NCBI GenBank assembly: GCA_037968835.1
Contig: JBBKWG010000046.1
Span: 1-31,528, forward strand
Source: JBBKWG01 sp037968835
GTDB lineage: Bacteria > Pseudomonadota > Alphaproteobacteria > Rhodobacterales > Rhodobacteraceae
Length of the DNA: 31,528 bases
Direction of reading: 5' to 3'
Within the stretch, counting starts at the first letter, position 1. Each line of letters starts with the position of its first letter. Positions 24,192 through 31,348 of this stretch are shown here, one piece after another. The position numbers and the translations under genes were made by a program. Below the pieces are notes generated by a model, which saw only the letters and a list, made by a program, of their open reading frames with translations, was not told where the DNA came from and ran no database searches.

Positions 24192-24494
24192 TCAATCCTC
24201 CGCTTCCCTCAGGGCTCGTCTTGCCCAATCGCAAGCGATACCGGGATCGTCAAGGGCGGCGTCGGGCAACGTCCGGTAACCAATACGCCCGAATTGCTCG
24301 GCTCCACTGGCGAGAAGGTCGTCGGCAAGCGCACCTTTGACACGCAGATAAACGCGCCCATCGCGATCCAGCAGTGCAAAAAGGGCCTCATCGGCATCAA
24401 GACACAGACCGCCCATCATCTTGCGGGTCGAAATAGTGCCAAGGGTTTGAAATAATTCGGTTTCGAACGCGATATCACCGTCCGAAACGTTCAC
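24192..24494 (-). CDS. TfoX/Sxy N-terminal domain protein
   Basis: A 100-aa protein with the TfoX N-terminal domain only: FETELFQTLGTISTRKMMGG followed by LCLDADEALFALLDRDGRVYLRVKG, and a final PDAALDDPGIACDWARRAL segment. The GTG start (24494) is set in a GTGA overlap with the stop of the Fe-S protein gene, and gives the expected N-terminus (residues 2-10 NVSDGDIAF); the longer open frame upstream overlaps that gene. In gammaproteobacteria TfoX/Sxy controls competence genes; single-domain versions like this are common in Rhodobacterales and their role is not established. The DNA-binding C-terminal TfoX domain is missing. Confidence 0.88.
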   Translation of the reverse strand: MNVSDGDIAFETELFQTLGTISTRKMMGGLCLDADEALFALLDRDGRVYLRVKGALADDLLASGAEQFGRIGYRTLPDAALDDPGIACDWARRALREAED

Positions 24495-24880
24495 CCGCCC
24501 GACTGCGCCCCGCGCTCGGCGGACAATTCGTCGACATCTTTGAACTTGATCGACTCGCCGCATCCGCAGGCGTCCTCGACGTTCGGATTGCGAAACTTGA
24601 ACCCGGATTCCAGTAGCGAAGTTTCATAGTCGATTTCTGTGCCGAACAGAAACATCTGCGCCATCGGCGCGATCATGACCCGGGCACCTTCCAGTTCGAC
24701 GACCTCGTCCATCGGATCGACGGCATTGGCGAAATCCATAGTGTATTCCATGCCCGCACAGCCGCCTTTCTTGACGCCGATGCGCAATCCCTGATGCCCG
24801 TCACGCGACATCAGCCGCGCGATGCGTGCTATCGCGGCGGGGGTCATCGTCACAGCCTGCTTTCCGGGTATGCCGAACAT
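24491..24880 (-). CDS. A-type iron-sulfur carrier (ErpA/IscA family)
   Basis: Cytosolic A-type carrier that takes Fe-S clusters from the SUF or ISC scaffold to target enzymes; 129 aa. The three ligand cysteines are present: C41 in KKGGCAGMEY, C105 and C107 in EDACGCGESI, all normally spaced. The start is at 24880 (MFGIPGKQAV), eight bases after AAGGA; an in-frame upstream extension of nine residues is possible but unsupported. The N-terminus begins the usual VTMTPAAIARI helix. It lies 69 bases from the DUF59 gene upstream and overlaps the TfoX gene by four bases. Whether it is closer to ErpA or SufA cannot be decided by eye. Confidence 0.91.
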   Translation of the reverse strand: MFGIPGKQAVTMTPAAIARIARLMSRDGHQGLRIGVKKGGCAGMEYTMDFANAVDPMDEVVELEGARVMIAPMAQMFLFGTEIDYETSLLESGFKFRNPNVEDACGCGESIKFKDVDELSAERGAQSGG

Positions 24881-24949
24881 GCGATCAGTCCTTTGCGTGT
24901 CACCCAAGATCTAGGAAGTAGGGCCCGCAGCCGCAAGCCCCTTGGCGGA

Positions 24950-25315
24950 TTACATAAATCCAAGCTCAAGCCGCGCTTCGTCGGACATCATGTCCATGCC
25001 CCACGGCGGCTCCCATGTAAGTTGAACGTCAACGGTCTTGACGCCCGGCAGAGGTTCGATTGCTTCGGCCACCCAACCGGGCATTTCGCCAGCTACCGGA
25101 CACCCCGGAGCCGTGAGTGTCATGGTCAACGTGACATCTCTTTCGTCATTGATTTCAACCGTATAGATCAACCCAAGGTCATAGATATTCACCGGGATCT
25201 CGGGGTCGAAGACCGTGCGACATGCCTCGACGATCTGCTCGTAAAGCGGATGATCGGTGCTTGATGGCTTGATCAGCGGCGTGCCTTCCAGCGTCTCTGT
25301 GCTTTCGATGCTCAT
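24950..25315 (-). CDS. DUF59/MIP18-family Fe-S assembly protein (SUF-associated)
   Basis: A 121-aa cytosolic protein of the DUF59 (MIP18/SufT-like) family, helping mature Fe-S proteins. The core shows VFDPEIPVNIYDLGLIYTVE (about 35-54), the conserved cysteine in TLTAPGCPVAGEMP (about C72), and the ending VDVQLTWEPPWGMDMMSDEA with its WEPPW motif. A 20-residue acidic, threonine-rich N-terminus precedes it. GAGGA lies six bases before the ATG at 25315. A clear promoter lies upstream (25343-25371). It is probably the first gene of the unit running on to the A-type carrier, TfoX and tpiA, across a 69-base gap. The rest of the SUF genes are not in the window. Confidence 0.93.
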   Translation of the reverse strand: MSIESTETLEGTPLIKPSSTDHPLYEQIVEACRTVFDPEIPVNIYDLGLIYTVEINDERDVTLTMTLTAPGCPVAGEMPGWVAEAIEPLPGVKTVDVQLTWEPPWGMDMMSDEARLELGFM

Positions 25316-25342
25316 GCGCGGTCCTCATATTTGTTGACCTTT

Positions 25343-25371
25343 TATATAAGGAATAGACCCAAGCACGTAAA
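25343..25371 (-). promoter_or_regulatory. Predicted promoter of the DUF59/A-type carrier unit
   Basis: Minus strand: TTTACG (-35, plus 25366-25371), exactly 17 bases, TATATA (-10, plus 25343-25348). Each box has four of six consensus matches. The DUF59 start codon lies about 28 bases beyond the -10 box, with a GAGGA site. No IscR or Irr box was recognised. Confidence 0.5.
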
Positions 25372-25485
25372 GAGAGGCGAAGTCGTGACGTTTCGTCGGG
25401 ATCTTCGGCCCGAAGTGAGCTTGGTTTTTTTTGCGAATAGGCTAACTAGGGCGCTTCATCCGGGTCGCAACGCAGTGAATGAGCA

Positions 25486-26616
25486 ATGACTGACCGCTTT
25501 TCTTTCCGATTGACCGCGACCGACGGGACCGCCCGGACCGGCGTAATAAGGACTGCGCGCGGAGATATCCGGACCCCCGCGTTCATGCCTGTCGGAACTG
25601 CGGCCACGGTCAAGGCCATGCTGCCCGAAAGCGTAGCGGCGACAGGTGCGGATATTCTACTCGGCAATACCTATCATCTGATGCTGCGCCCGACGGCAGA
25701 GCGCATCGCGGCTCTGGGTGGTTTGCACAAGTTCATGAATTGGTCAAAGCCAATCCTGACCGATTCCGGTGGATTTCAGGTCATGAGCCTTGCCGAATTG
25801 CGCAAACTGACCGAGGAGGGCGTCAGTTTCCGCAGCCATATCGACGGCTCGAAACATATGCTGACACCCGAGCGGTCGATGGAGATCCAGCGGCTTTTAG
25901 GCTCGGATATCGTGATGTGCTTCGATGAATGTCCGGCACTTCCCGCCGATGACAAGCGAGTAGCGGAAAGCATGCGGCTATCGATGAGGTGGGCCAGGCG
26001 GTCGAAGGATGCGTTCGGCGATCGTCCGGGGCACGCGCTTTTCGGGATTCAGCAGGGCGGCGTGACGCGCGAATTGCGCGAAGAAAGTGCCGCGGCCCTG
26101 ATCGACATCGGCTTTGATGGCTACGCCGTTGGCGGTCTGGCGGTCGGCGAGGGACAAGAGGCGATGTTCGGCGTTCTCGATCATGCGCCCGGGATGCTGC
26201 CGCACGACAAGCCGCGCTATCTGATGGGGGTCGGCAAGCCGGACGATATCGTCGGCGCGGTAAAGCGGGGCATCGACATGATGGATTGTGTTCTGCCGTC
26301 CCGCTCGGGGCGAACGGGTCAGGCGTTCACGCGGCACGGTGTGGTCAATATCAAGAACGCCCGGCACGCCGACGATCCCCGACCGCTTGACGAGGAATGC
26401 ACTTGCCCCGCGTGCAGCGATTATTCGCGGGCCTACTTGCACCACGTCTTCCGCGCGGGCGAGATGATTTCAGGGATGCTGTTAACCTGGCACAATCTCC
26501 ACTATTTTCAGGAACTCATGTCAGAGATGCGTAATGCCATAGCCGAGCGGCGCTTCGAGGTGTGGGAGAAAACCTTTCACGATGCTCGCGCACAGGGAGA
26601 CATTTCGCCGCTCTGA
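25486..26616 (+). CDS. tgt: tRNA-guanine transglycosylase (queuine tRNA-ribosyltransferase)
   Basis: Exchanges guanine 34 of Tyr, His, Asn and Asp tRNAs for the queuosine precursor preQ1. Protein of 376 aa, the family length. Seen: D93 in LTDSGGFQVMSL, the nucleophile D267 in MDCVLPSRSGRTG, and the zinc site CTCPAC (C305, C307, C310) with H336 in LLTWHN. GIQQGGVTRELRE and the YAVGGLAVGEGQ segment complete the TIM-barrel motifs. The ATG at 25486 sits in GAATGAGCAATG with a weak ribosome site. It is divergent from the DUF59 gene and convergent with a membrane-protein gene 45 bases downstream. Neither queA nor other queuosine genes are in the window. Confidence 0.98.
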   Translation: MTDRFSFRLTATDGTARTGVIRTARGDIRTPAFMPVGTAATVKAMLPESVAATGADILLGNTYHLMLRPTAERIAALGGLHKFMNWSKPILTDSGGFQVMSLAELRKLTEEGVSFRSHIDGSKHMLTPERSMEIQRLLGSDIVMCFDECPALPADDKRVAESMRLSMRWARRSKDAFGDRPGHALFGIQQGGVTRELREESAAALIDIGFDGYAVGGLAVGEGQEAMFGVLDHAPGMLPHDKPRYLMGVGKPDDIVGAVKRGIDMMDCVLPSRSGRTGQAFTRHGVVNIKNARHADDPRPLDEECTCPACSDYSRAYLHHVFRAGEMISGMLLTWHNLHYFQELMSEMRNAIAERRFEVWEKTFHDARAQGDISPL

Positions 26617-26661
26617 CGTTTAGAGAGCCATAGCGAGTTGCCGGGCGTGAGGATCGAATGG

Positions 26662-27171
26662 TCAGGCAGCTATCGGCGCGCGACCGTCGACCCAGCCAAC
26701 AAATTTGTGCTGCAAGGGCGTCGCTTCCAGACGAACCGGCTGTTGACGCATGGCGCGGCGGTTGCGGAATGCCAGGCGCCAGTTTTTGGCCTTCTCGCGA
26801 AGAATACGCCCGTGCATGACACGCGACAAGAGAGCACCGCTTGAAACGACGATAACAGCAGTCAGCAACGGGTTCATCAAAATAATTTGGCCGATTTCGG
26901 GAACGAAAAATACAACTACTGCCAAGAACAATCGTGAGACAGCGACTGCATCGATCATAAATCTCAGCGATGGAAGCAAAGCACAGATCAACAGGGTAAC
27001 CAGTCCGATGATCAACGCGTACACAGCGCCAGTAAGGATTCCGACCTGAAATCCGCCAATATAAAGATCGTAGCGGGCGTAAAACAGAAATCCGGCGAGG
27101 AACGCGAGAGAGGTTACAAACAGGAGGCGCCGCCGTTCGCGGTAGACCAACCCTTTCAACCTTCTCAGCAT
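26662..27171 (-). CDS. Hypothetical four-helix membrane protein
   Basis: 169-aa protein with GGAGG seven bases before the ATG at 27171. A basic start (MLRRLKGLVYRERRRL) is followed by about four hydrophobic segments: LFVTSLAFLAGFLFYARY (about 16-34), GILTGAVYALIIGLVTLLIC (about 44-63), AVSRLFLAVVVFFVPEI (about 77-93) and LLTAVIVVSSGALLSRV (about 102-118). The last 50 residues are basic and cytoplasmic by the positive-inside rule. I do not recognise a family. It is convergent with tgt and its promoter region is shared with lon, from which it diverges. Confidence 0.8.
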   Translation of the reverse strand: MLRRLKGLVYRERRRLLFVTSLAFLAGFLFYARYDLYIGGFQVGILTGAVYALIIGLVTLLICALLPSLRFMIDAVAVSRLFLAVVVFFVPEIGQIILMNPLLTAVIVVSSGALLSRVMHGRILREKAKNWRLAFRNRRAMRQQPVRLEATPLQHKFVGWVDGRAPIAA

Positions 27172-27262
27172 CGCGTGACCTCCGGCAATCCTTGGCTTTG
27201 CACCCGAATATTCGCCAACTCTGACAAAAATGGGGCGGATGGGTTAATATTTCATTAGAGGA

Positions 27263-27286
27263 AACAATAATGTCAGCACTATTGTT
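27263..27286. promoter_or_regulatory. AACAATA/TATTGTT inverted repeat
   Basis: AACAATA (27263-27269), ten-base spacer, TATTGTT (27280-27286): seven perfect arm pairs in an AT-rich part of the gap, about 92 bases before the membrane-protein start and well upstream of the lon promoter. No T run follows on either strand, so an operator is more likely than a terminator. Confidence 0.4.
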
Positions 27287-27408
27287 CCGTTTGTGATCTG
27301 AAAAATAAGGCCGCAACACGCTGGCGACCCTGATTTCCGTTAAGTTATGGCATTGAACACTTGCTGCCTGCGCCCACCATAGGCAGAGTGAGCATAAACG
27401 AGCAAGTG

Positions 27409-27438
27409 GTTGAAGACCGGTTAACGGCTACCACATAT
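27409..27438 (+). promoter_or_regulatory. Sigma32 (RpoH)-like promoter of lon
   Basis: GTTGAAG (27409-27415), 15 bases, CCACATAT (27431-27438). Against CTTGAAA and CCCCATNT there are two mismatches in the -35 box and one in the -10 box. A housekeeping reading is possible too (TTGAAG, 18 bases, CATATA). lon is a classic heat-shock gene, which supports the first reading. Confidence 0.45.
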
Positions 27439-27513
27439 AGAGGCCATGAACGGAGAGAGGCAAAGGCTGCCGAAATCGGGGTCGCGCTCTCTTGCACAGA
27501 CTAAGGACACTCA

Positions 27514-29925
27514 ATGAACGAGCCATTCGCAAACTCTTTTCCAGTGCTCCCGCTGCGCGATATTGTGGTTTTCCCCCACATGATCGTGCCGTTGTTCGTT
27601 GGCCGCGAAAAGTCGGTCCGCGCGTTGGAAGAAGTCATGCAGGACGACAAGCAAATCCTGTTGTCGTCCCAGATCGACCCTTCGATCGATGATCCGACCG
27701 ACGAGGGAATATTCCGCGTCGGCGTGCTTGCCAACGTGCTTCAGCTTCTAAAATTGCCTGACGGCACCGTGAAGGTGTTGGTCGAAGGCCGCTCGCGCGT
27801 GAAGATCAACACCTTCATCGAAAACGAGTCCTATTTCGAGGCGGAAGCCGAACCGCTGAGCGAGGAACTTGGCGATTCCGAATCGGTCGACGCCCTGGTG
27901 CGTTCGGTCGCCGAGGAATTCGAACGCTATGCCAAGGTTAAGAAAAATATCCCCGAGGAGGCGCTCGCCGCCGTTTCGGAAACCCGAGAGCCAGCCAAAC
28001 TTGCCGACCTGGTTTCGGGCCATCTTGGCGTTGAAGTCGACCAGAAGCAAAAGCTGCTGGAAACCCTGTCCATCGCCGAGCGGCTGGAAGCCGTCTACGG
28101 CCTGATGCAGGGCGAAATGTCGGTGCTTCAGGTCGAAAAGAAGATCAAGACCCGCGTGAAGTCGCAAATGGAGCGGACCCAGCGCGAATATTATCTGAAT
28201 GAGCAGATGAAGGCCATTCAGAAGGAACTTGGCGACGGAGAAGAAGGTGCCAACGAAGTCGCTGAACTTGAAGCGAAAATCGCCGAGACCAAGCTGTCGA
28301 AAGAAGCGCGCGAAAAGGCTGATGCCGAACTGAAGAAGCTCAAGAACATGAGCCCGATGTCGGCCGAAGCGACGGTCGTGCGCAACTATCTGGACTGGAT
28401 GCTGTCGATCCCGTGGGGCACGAAGTCCCGCGTCAAAAGGGATCTGACCCGCGCGCAAAAAGTGCTCGACGACGACCACTTCGGTCTTGAGAAAGTCAAG
28501 GAGCGCATCGTCGAATACCTTGCCGTGCAGCAACGTAGCAAAAAGCTGAAGGGGCCGATCTTGTGCCTCGTCGGGCCCCCGGGCGTGGGTAAGACATCGC
28601 TGGGCAAATCGGTCGCTCGGGCAACCGGGCGCGAATTCATCCGCATTTCGCTTGGCGGCGTGCGCGACGAATCCGAGATTCGCGGTCACAGACGGACCTA
28701 TATCGGCTCGATGCCCGGCAAGATTATCCAGGCGCTGAAGAAGGCTAAGACGACGAACCCGCTGATCCTGCTCGACGAAATCGACAAGATGGGCCAGGAC
28801 TTCCGGGGCGACCCGGCGTCGGCGATGCTGGAAGTGCTAGATCCCGAGCAGAACAGCACGTTCATGGATCACTATCTGGAGGTTGAATACGACCTTTCGA
28901 ACGTGATGTTCCTGACCACGGCGAACACCTACAACATGCCGGGCCCGCTTATGGACCGGATGGAGATCATTCCGCTTGCGGGCTATACCGAGGATGAAAA
29001 AAGCGAAATCGCCAAGCAGCACCTGATCGCCAAACAGATCAGGAACCACGGTCTGAAAGCGCGTGAGTTCGAGCTGACAGACGAGGCGCTGACCGAGATC
29101 ATCCGCACCTACACACGCGAGGCCGGCGTGCGGAACCTTGAGCGTGAGATTGCCAAGCTTTGCCGTAAGGCGGTCACGCGGATCGTGCGCAAGCAGGATG
29201 TGAAAGTCGTCATAACGCCCGACAAACTCGAAGAATATCTTGGGGTGAAGCGGTTCCGTTACGGGTTGGCCGAGAAGGAGGATCAGATCGGTGTCGTGAC
29301 CGGACTGGCTTGGACCAGCGTCGGTGGCGATCTGTTGCAGATCGAAGCGCTGCGCCTTCCGGGCAAAGGTCGGATGAAGACGACCGGCAAGCTGGGCGAC
29401 GTGATGAAGGAAAGCATCGAGGCGGCATCAAGCTATGTCCGCTCCATTGCGCCGCAGATCGGGGTCAGACCGCCGAAGTTCGACACGCTCGACATCCACG
29501 TGCACGTCCCGGATGGCGCAACCCCCAAGGACGGTCCGTCGGCAGGTCTTGCGATGGTAACGTCGATCGTCTCGGTCCTGACGCAGATTCCGATCCACAA
29601 AGACATCGCGATGACGGGCGAGGTTTCGCTGCGCGGAAATGCGATGCCGATTGGGGGTCTGAAAGAAAAGCTGCTGGCGGCATTGCGGGGCGGAATCAAG
29701 ACGGTTCTGATCCCGGAAGAGAACGAAAAGGATCTTTCCGAGATCCCTGACAACGTGAAGAACGGGCTGAAGATCATTCCGGTCACACACGTGTCGGAGG
29801 TTCTGAAGCTGGCCCTTGTGCGCGATCCCGTGCCCATTGAGTGGGACGAGGCGGCTGAAGAAGCGGCAGCGGCCCAGCGGGCGGCATCCGCAGTCACCGA
29901 GGCAGCCAGCGCGATCACGCATTAG
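27514..29925 (+). CDS. lon: ATP-dependent Lon protease
   Basis: Cytosolic AAA+ serine protease (LonA) that removes misfolded and regulatory proteins; 803 aa, complete. The N-terminal substrate-binding domain starts FPVLPLRDIVVFPHMIVPLF. A coiled-coil region with REYYLNEQMKAIQKELG (about 225-241) leads to the ATPase: Walker A GPPGVGKT (354-361), the RTYIGSMPGKIIQ loop, Walker B LILLDEIDK, then the sensor FLTTANTYNMPGPLMDRM. The protease domain has the Ser-Lys dyad S676 in PKDGPSAGLAM and K719 in IGGLKEKLLAA. The ATG at 27514 follows AAGGA. A tail of about 30 residues rich in Ala and Glu follows the catalytic domain. Two terminators follow the gene. Confidence 0.98.
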   Translation: MNEPFANSFPVLPLRDIVVFPHMIVPLFVGREKSVRALEEVMQDDKQILLSSQIDPSIDDPTDEGIFRVGVLANVLQLLKLPDGTVKVLVEGRSRVKINTFIENESYFEAEAEPLSEELGDSESVDALVRSVAEEFERYAKVKKNIPEEALAAVSETREPAKLADLVSGHLGVEVDQKQKLLETLSIAERLEAVYGLMQGEMSVLQVEKKIKTRVKSQMERTQREYYLNEQMKAIQKELGDGEEGANEVAELEAKIAETKLSKEAREKADAELKKLKNMSPMSAEATVVRNYLDWMLSIPWGTKSRVKRDLTRAQKVLDDDHFGLEKVKERIVEYLAVQQRSKKLKGPILCLVGPPGVGKTSLGKSVARATGREFIRISLGGVRDESEIRGHRRTYIGSMPGKIIQALKKAKTTNPLILLDEIDKMGQDFRGDPASAMLEVLDPEQNSTFMDHYLEVEYDLSNVMFLTTANTYNMPGPLMDRMEIIPLAGYTEDEKSEIAKQHLIAKQIRNHGLKAREFELTDEALTEIIRTYTREAGVRNLEREIAKLCRKAVTRIVRKQDVKVVITPDKLEEYLGVKRFRYGLAEKEDQIGVVTGLAWTSVGGDLLQIEALRLPGKGRMKTTGKLGDVMKESIEAASSYVRSIAPQIGVRPPKFDTLDIHVHVPDGATPKDGPSAGLAMVTSIVSVLTQIPIHKDIAMTGEVSLRGNAMPIGGLKEKLLAALRGGIKTVLIPEENEKDLSEIPDNVKNGLKIIPVTHVSEVLKLALVRDPVPIEWDEAAEEAAAAQRAASAVTEAASAITH

Positions 29926-29951
29926 CCTTCGATGGCCGAGCGCTGAAATTG

Positions 29952-29979
29952 AAAAAGCGCGCCTCAGGGCGCGCTTTTT
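29952..29979 (+). terminator. Rho-independent terminator of lon
   Basis: AAAAAGCGCGCC, loop TCAG, GGCGCGCTTTTT: a 12-pair perfect stem starting 26 bases after the lon stop. The A run on the left also makes it work on the other strand. Confidence 0.92.
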
Positions 29980-29994
29980 ACATCTGGTACCGAC

Positions 29995-30031
29995 AAAAAA
30001 ATCGGCGCAGCCGAGAGGCCGCGCCGATTTT
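29995..30031 (-). terminator. Rho-independent terminator of the 64-aa gene
   Basis: ATCGGCGC (30001-30008) and GCGCCGAT (30021-30028) pair around a 12-base loop, extended by A/T pairs. Read on the minus strand it ends in a run of seven T. It lies 22 bases after the small gene's stop and faces lon's terminator, 15 bases away. Confidence 0.85.
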
Positions 30032-30053
30032 GGACTTCGGAAGATTCCGAAAA

Positions 30054-30248
30054 TTAGTCGCCTGCAGCAACCGCTGCAATAACAGCGAGCAGGATCAGCG
30101 GAAGCACGATGCCGCCCGACGAACCTGTCGACTCTTCAACTACGATTTCCGGCTCCATCATCGGCTCGACTGGCTCAAGACCACCGGCGAAAGCCGTGGT
30201 GGCGGTGAAGCCGGTGATTGCAGCGATGGTAAGAATTGTATTGCGCAT
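30054..30248 (-). CDS. 64-aa exported small membrane peptide
   Basis: Starts at 30248 with AAGGA eight bases before. An N-terminal signal peptide (MRNTILTIAAITGFTATTAFA, likely cut after AFA at residue 21) is followed by an acidic Pro/Glu segment (about 22-40: GLEPVEPMMEPEIVVEES) and a C-terminal hydrophobic helix (GGIVLPLILLAVIAAVAAGD, about 45-64). This is a signal peptide plus a membrane-tail layout. Near-identical short proteins are, as I recall, widespread in Rhodobacteraceae without assigned function. It has its own strong terminator and sits alone between lon and tRNA-Val, so it may be strongly expressed. Confidence 0.8.
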   Translation of the reverse strand: MRNTILTIAAITGFTATTAFAGGLEPVEPMMEPEIVVEESTGSSGGIVLPLILLAVIAAVAAGD

Positions 30249-30407
30249 TTTGGCAGTCCTTTCAGTTCATTGCCTCTGAACCCATTCCACGCGGTCCATG
30301 AAACGTCAATTAGCCACGGTATCAAAGGGTTCCAAAAAAAGAGCGAGCGGCGCAGGAATGTAACACGTTAGCATCACTATTAGCGCGATCCGAACCTTTT
30401 GGCTCAC

Positions 30408-30436
30408 TTGCACGGATCTGCACCACCCGCTAAGAC
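30408..30436 (+). promoter_or_regulatory. Candidate promoter of tRNA-Val
   Basis: TTGCAC (30408-30413), 17 bases, TAAGAC (30431-30436), about ten bases before the mature tRNA start. The spacing is ideal, but only three of six bases match in each box. Confidence 0.3.
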
Positions 30437-30446
30437 GAGGCCCGGC

Positions 30447-30521
30447 GGGTGATTAGCTCAGTGGTAGAGCGCTTCGTTCACATCGAAGATGTCAGGAGTT
30501 CGAATCTCTTATCACCCACCA
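30447..30521 (+). tRNA. tRNA-Val (anticodon CAC)
   Basis: 75 bases including the encoded CCA. The acceptor stem is GGGTGAT pairing ATCACCC, the D-arm is GCTCAGTGGTAGAGC, the anticodon loop TTCACAT carries CAC and reads GUG valine codons, and the T-arm loop is TTCGAATC. No integrase gene or duplicated 3' end is present in this window. Confidence 0.95.
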
Positions 30522-30560
30522 CTCTCGAGGCAGTCGCTTCGCCGGCGCATTTGGTCGACG

Positions 30561-30746
30561 TCAATTCGTTCGCTCGATATTGACCCTGGAAGCGGGCCGA
30601 TCGCACCCGCAATCAAGTCCGACATCGCTCATCAGATGCCGCGTCCGCGCAAGGTCTTCGATCTGCTGGGCATGACACAACGACCCGACTTCGTCGGCAA
30701 CCTCGGCGCGAAGGCGGTCGGTAAAGGTAAATAGGCGTTTCAGCAT
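30561..30746 (-). CDS. 61-aa cysteine-containing small protein under a SoxR-type promoter
   Basis: Starts at the ATG at 30746 with AAGGA eight bases upstream. It encodes MLKRLFTFTDRLRAEVADEV, then SLCHAQQIEDLARTRHLM and VGLDCGCD. Possible metal or thiol ligands are C24-H25, H37, C46 and C48. I recognise no family. A predicted promoter with a SoxR box in its 19-base spacer starts transcription about 28 bases before this gene and points at it. The gene is therefore a predicted target of the divergent soxR and may help respond to redox-active compounds. A noncoding reading is possible because the gene is short, but the ribosome site and promoter argue for a real peptide. Confidence 0.75.
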   Translation of the reverse strand: MLKRLFTFTDRLRAEVADEVGSLCHAQQIEDLARTRHLMSDVGLDCGCDRPASRVNIERTN

Positions 30747-30781
30747 AACTGCATTCCTTGATTCGCTGATGATGTTGTGGG

Positions 30782-30812
30782 ACGCTACGACCTCAAGTCA
30801 ACTTGAGGTCAA
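30782..30812 (-). promoter_or_regulatory. SoxR-type promoter of the 61-aa gene (19-bp spacer)
   Basis: Minus strand: TTGACC (-35, plus 30807-30812), 19 bases, TAGCGT (-10, plus 30782-30787; three of six). MerR-family activated promoters have this overlong 19-base spacer, and the SoxR box sits inside it. The same box cannot serve soxR in this way: the soxR ATG is ten bases from it, where a plus-strand start site would fall. Confidence 0.65.
30791..30808. promoter_or_regulatory. SoxR box
   Basis: CCTCAAGTCAACTTGAGG: eight-base perfect arms CCTCAAGT and ACTTGAGG around CA. It differs at one position from the enterobacterial soxS box as recalled (CCTCAAGTTAACTTGAGG). The right arm includes the GAGG that may act as the soxR ribosome site, nine bases before its ATG. 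Confidence 0.87.
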
Positions 30813-30817
30813 GAGCC

Positions 30818-31291
30818 ATGAAGAAGCCACAGCCCAACGACCTCAGCGTCGGCGCGTTTGCCGCACGGGCAGGGGTTCCGGTCTCGACCGTCCACTACTA
30901 CGAGGCAGAAGGCCTGATCAAAAGTTGGCGAACCGATGCCAATCACCGCCGCTACGACCGCCGTGAATTGCGACGTCTTGCGATTGTGCGGATCGCTCAA
31001 TCAGTCGGCGTTCCCTTGTCGGAAGTCAAAGCAGTGCTCGACCGGTTGCCGCGCGAACGTGCGATTAGCGCGGCGGAATGGTCTGATGCGGCGCGCCCGT
31101 GGAGCGACCTTCTGGACGAGCGCATCGAACTTCTTCGCCGTCTGCGCGATCAGATGGGCTTTTGCATCGGCTGCGGCTGCCTGTCGCTCGAGACCTGTCC
31201 CCTATACAATCCGGACGATCAAATGGGCAAAAACGGCCCCGGTGCGCGTCGCTGGATCGGCAAGAAGAAAGAGCGTGCAAACCTTGGATAA
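30818..31291 (+). CDS. soxR: Redox-sensitive transcriptional activator SoxR
   Basis: MerR-family activator of 157 aa that senses redox-cycling compounds or superoxide through a [2Fe-2S] cluster. The winged-helix reader is at the N-terminus (LSVGAFAARAGVPVSTVHYY, then EAEGLIKSWRTDANHRRY). A dimerisation helix follows (about 78-112), and the cluster site is CIGCGCLSLETC with C116, C119, C121 and C127, exactly the C-x2-C-x-C-x5-C of SoxR. The ATG at 30818 is chosen over an upstream TTG because GAGG precedes it. The C-terminal NPDDQMGKNGPGARRW also matches. The SoxR box is in the divergent promoter. No soxS is present, as is usual outside enterobacteria, where SoxR controls its targets directly. 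Confidence 0.96.
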   Translation: MKKPQPNDLSVGAFAARAGVPVSTVHYYEAEGLIKSWRTDANHRRYDRRELRRLAIVRIAQSVGVPLSEVKAVLDRLPRERAISAAEWSDAARPWSDLLDERIELLRRLRDQMGFCIGCGCLSLETCPLYNPDDQMGKNGPGARRWIGKKKERANLG

Positions 31292-31348
31292 CCCGGCAGG
31301 GTGTGCGAGACGATCTACGCGTAAAACCGACGCGTGCAAGGGGCGCAA

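Larger units (their letters stand above)
27172..27513. other. Divergent intergenic region between the membrane-protein gene and lon
   Basis: A 342-base gap with no gene on either strand. It holds an inverted repeat (27263-27286), an AT-rich stretch around 27245-27312 and a heat-shock-like promoter (27409-27438), then a leader of about 70 bases with the lon ribosome site AAGGA at 27503-27507. Confidence 0.6.

Noticed and set aside
25403..25430. CTTCGGCCCGAAG followed by a run of eight T as a terminator
   Set aside because: The T run starts nine bases after the stem and the site lies between two divergent genes, so no transcript needs to end there.
30447..30521. tRNA-Val as an integration site of a mobile element
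   Set aside because: No integrase, no second copy of the tRNA 3' end and no change of gene type is seen downstream in the window.
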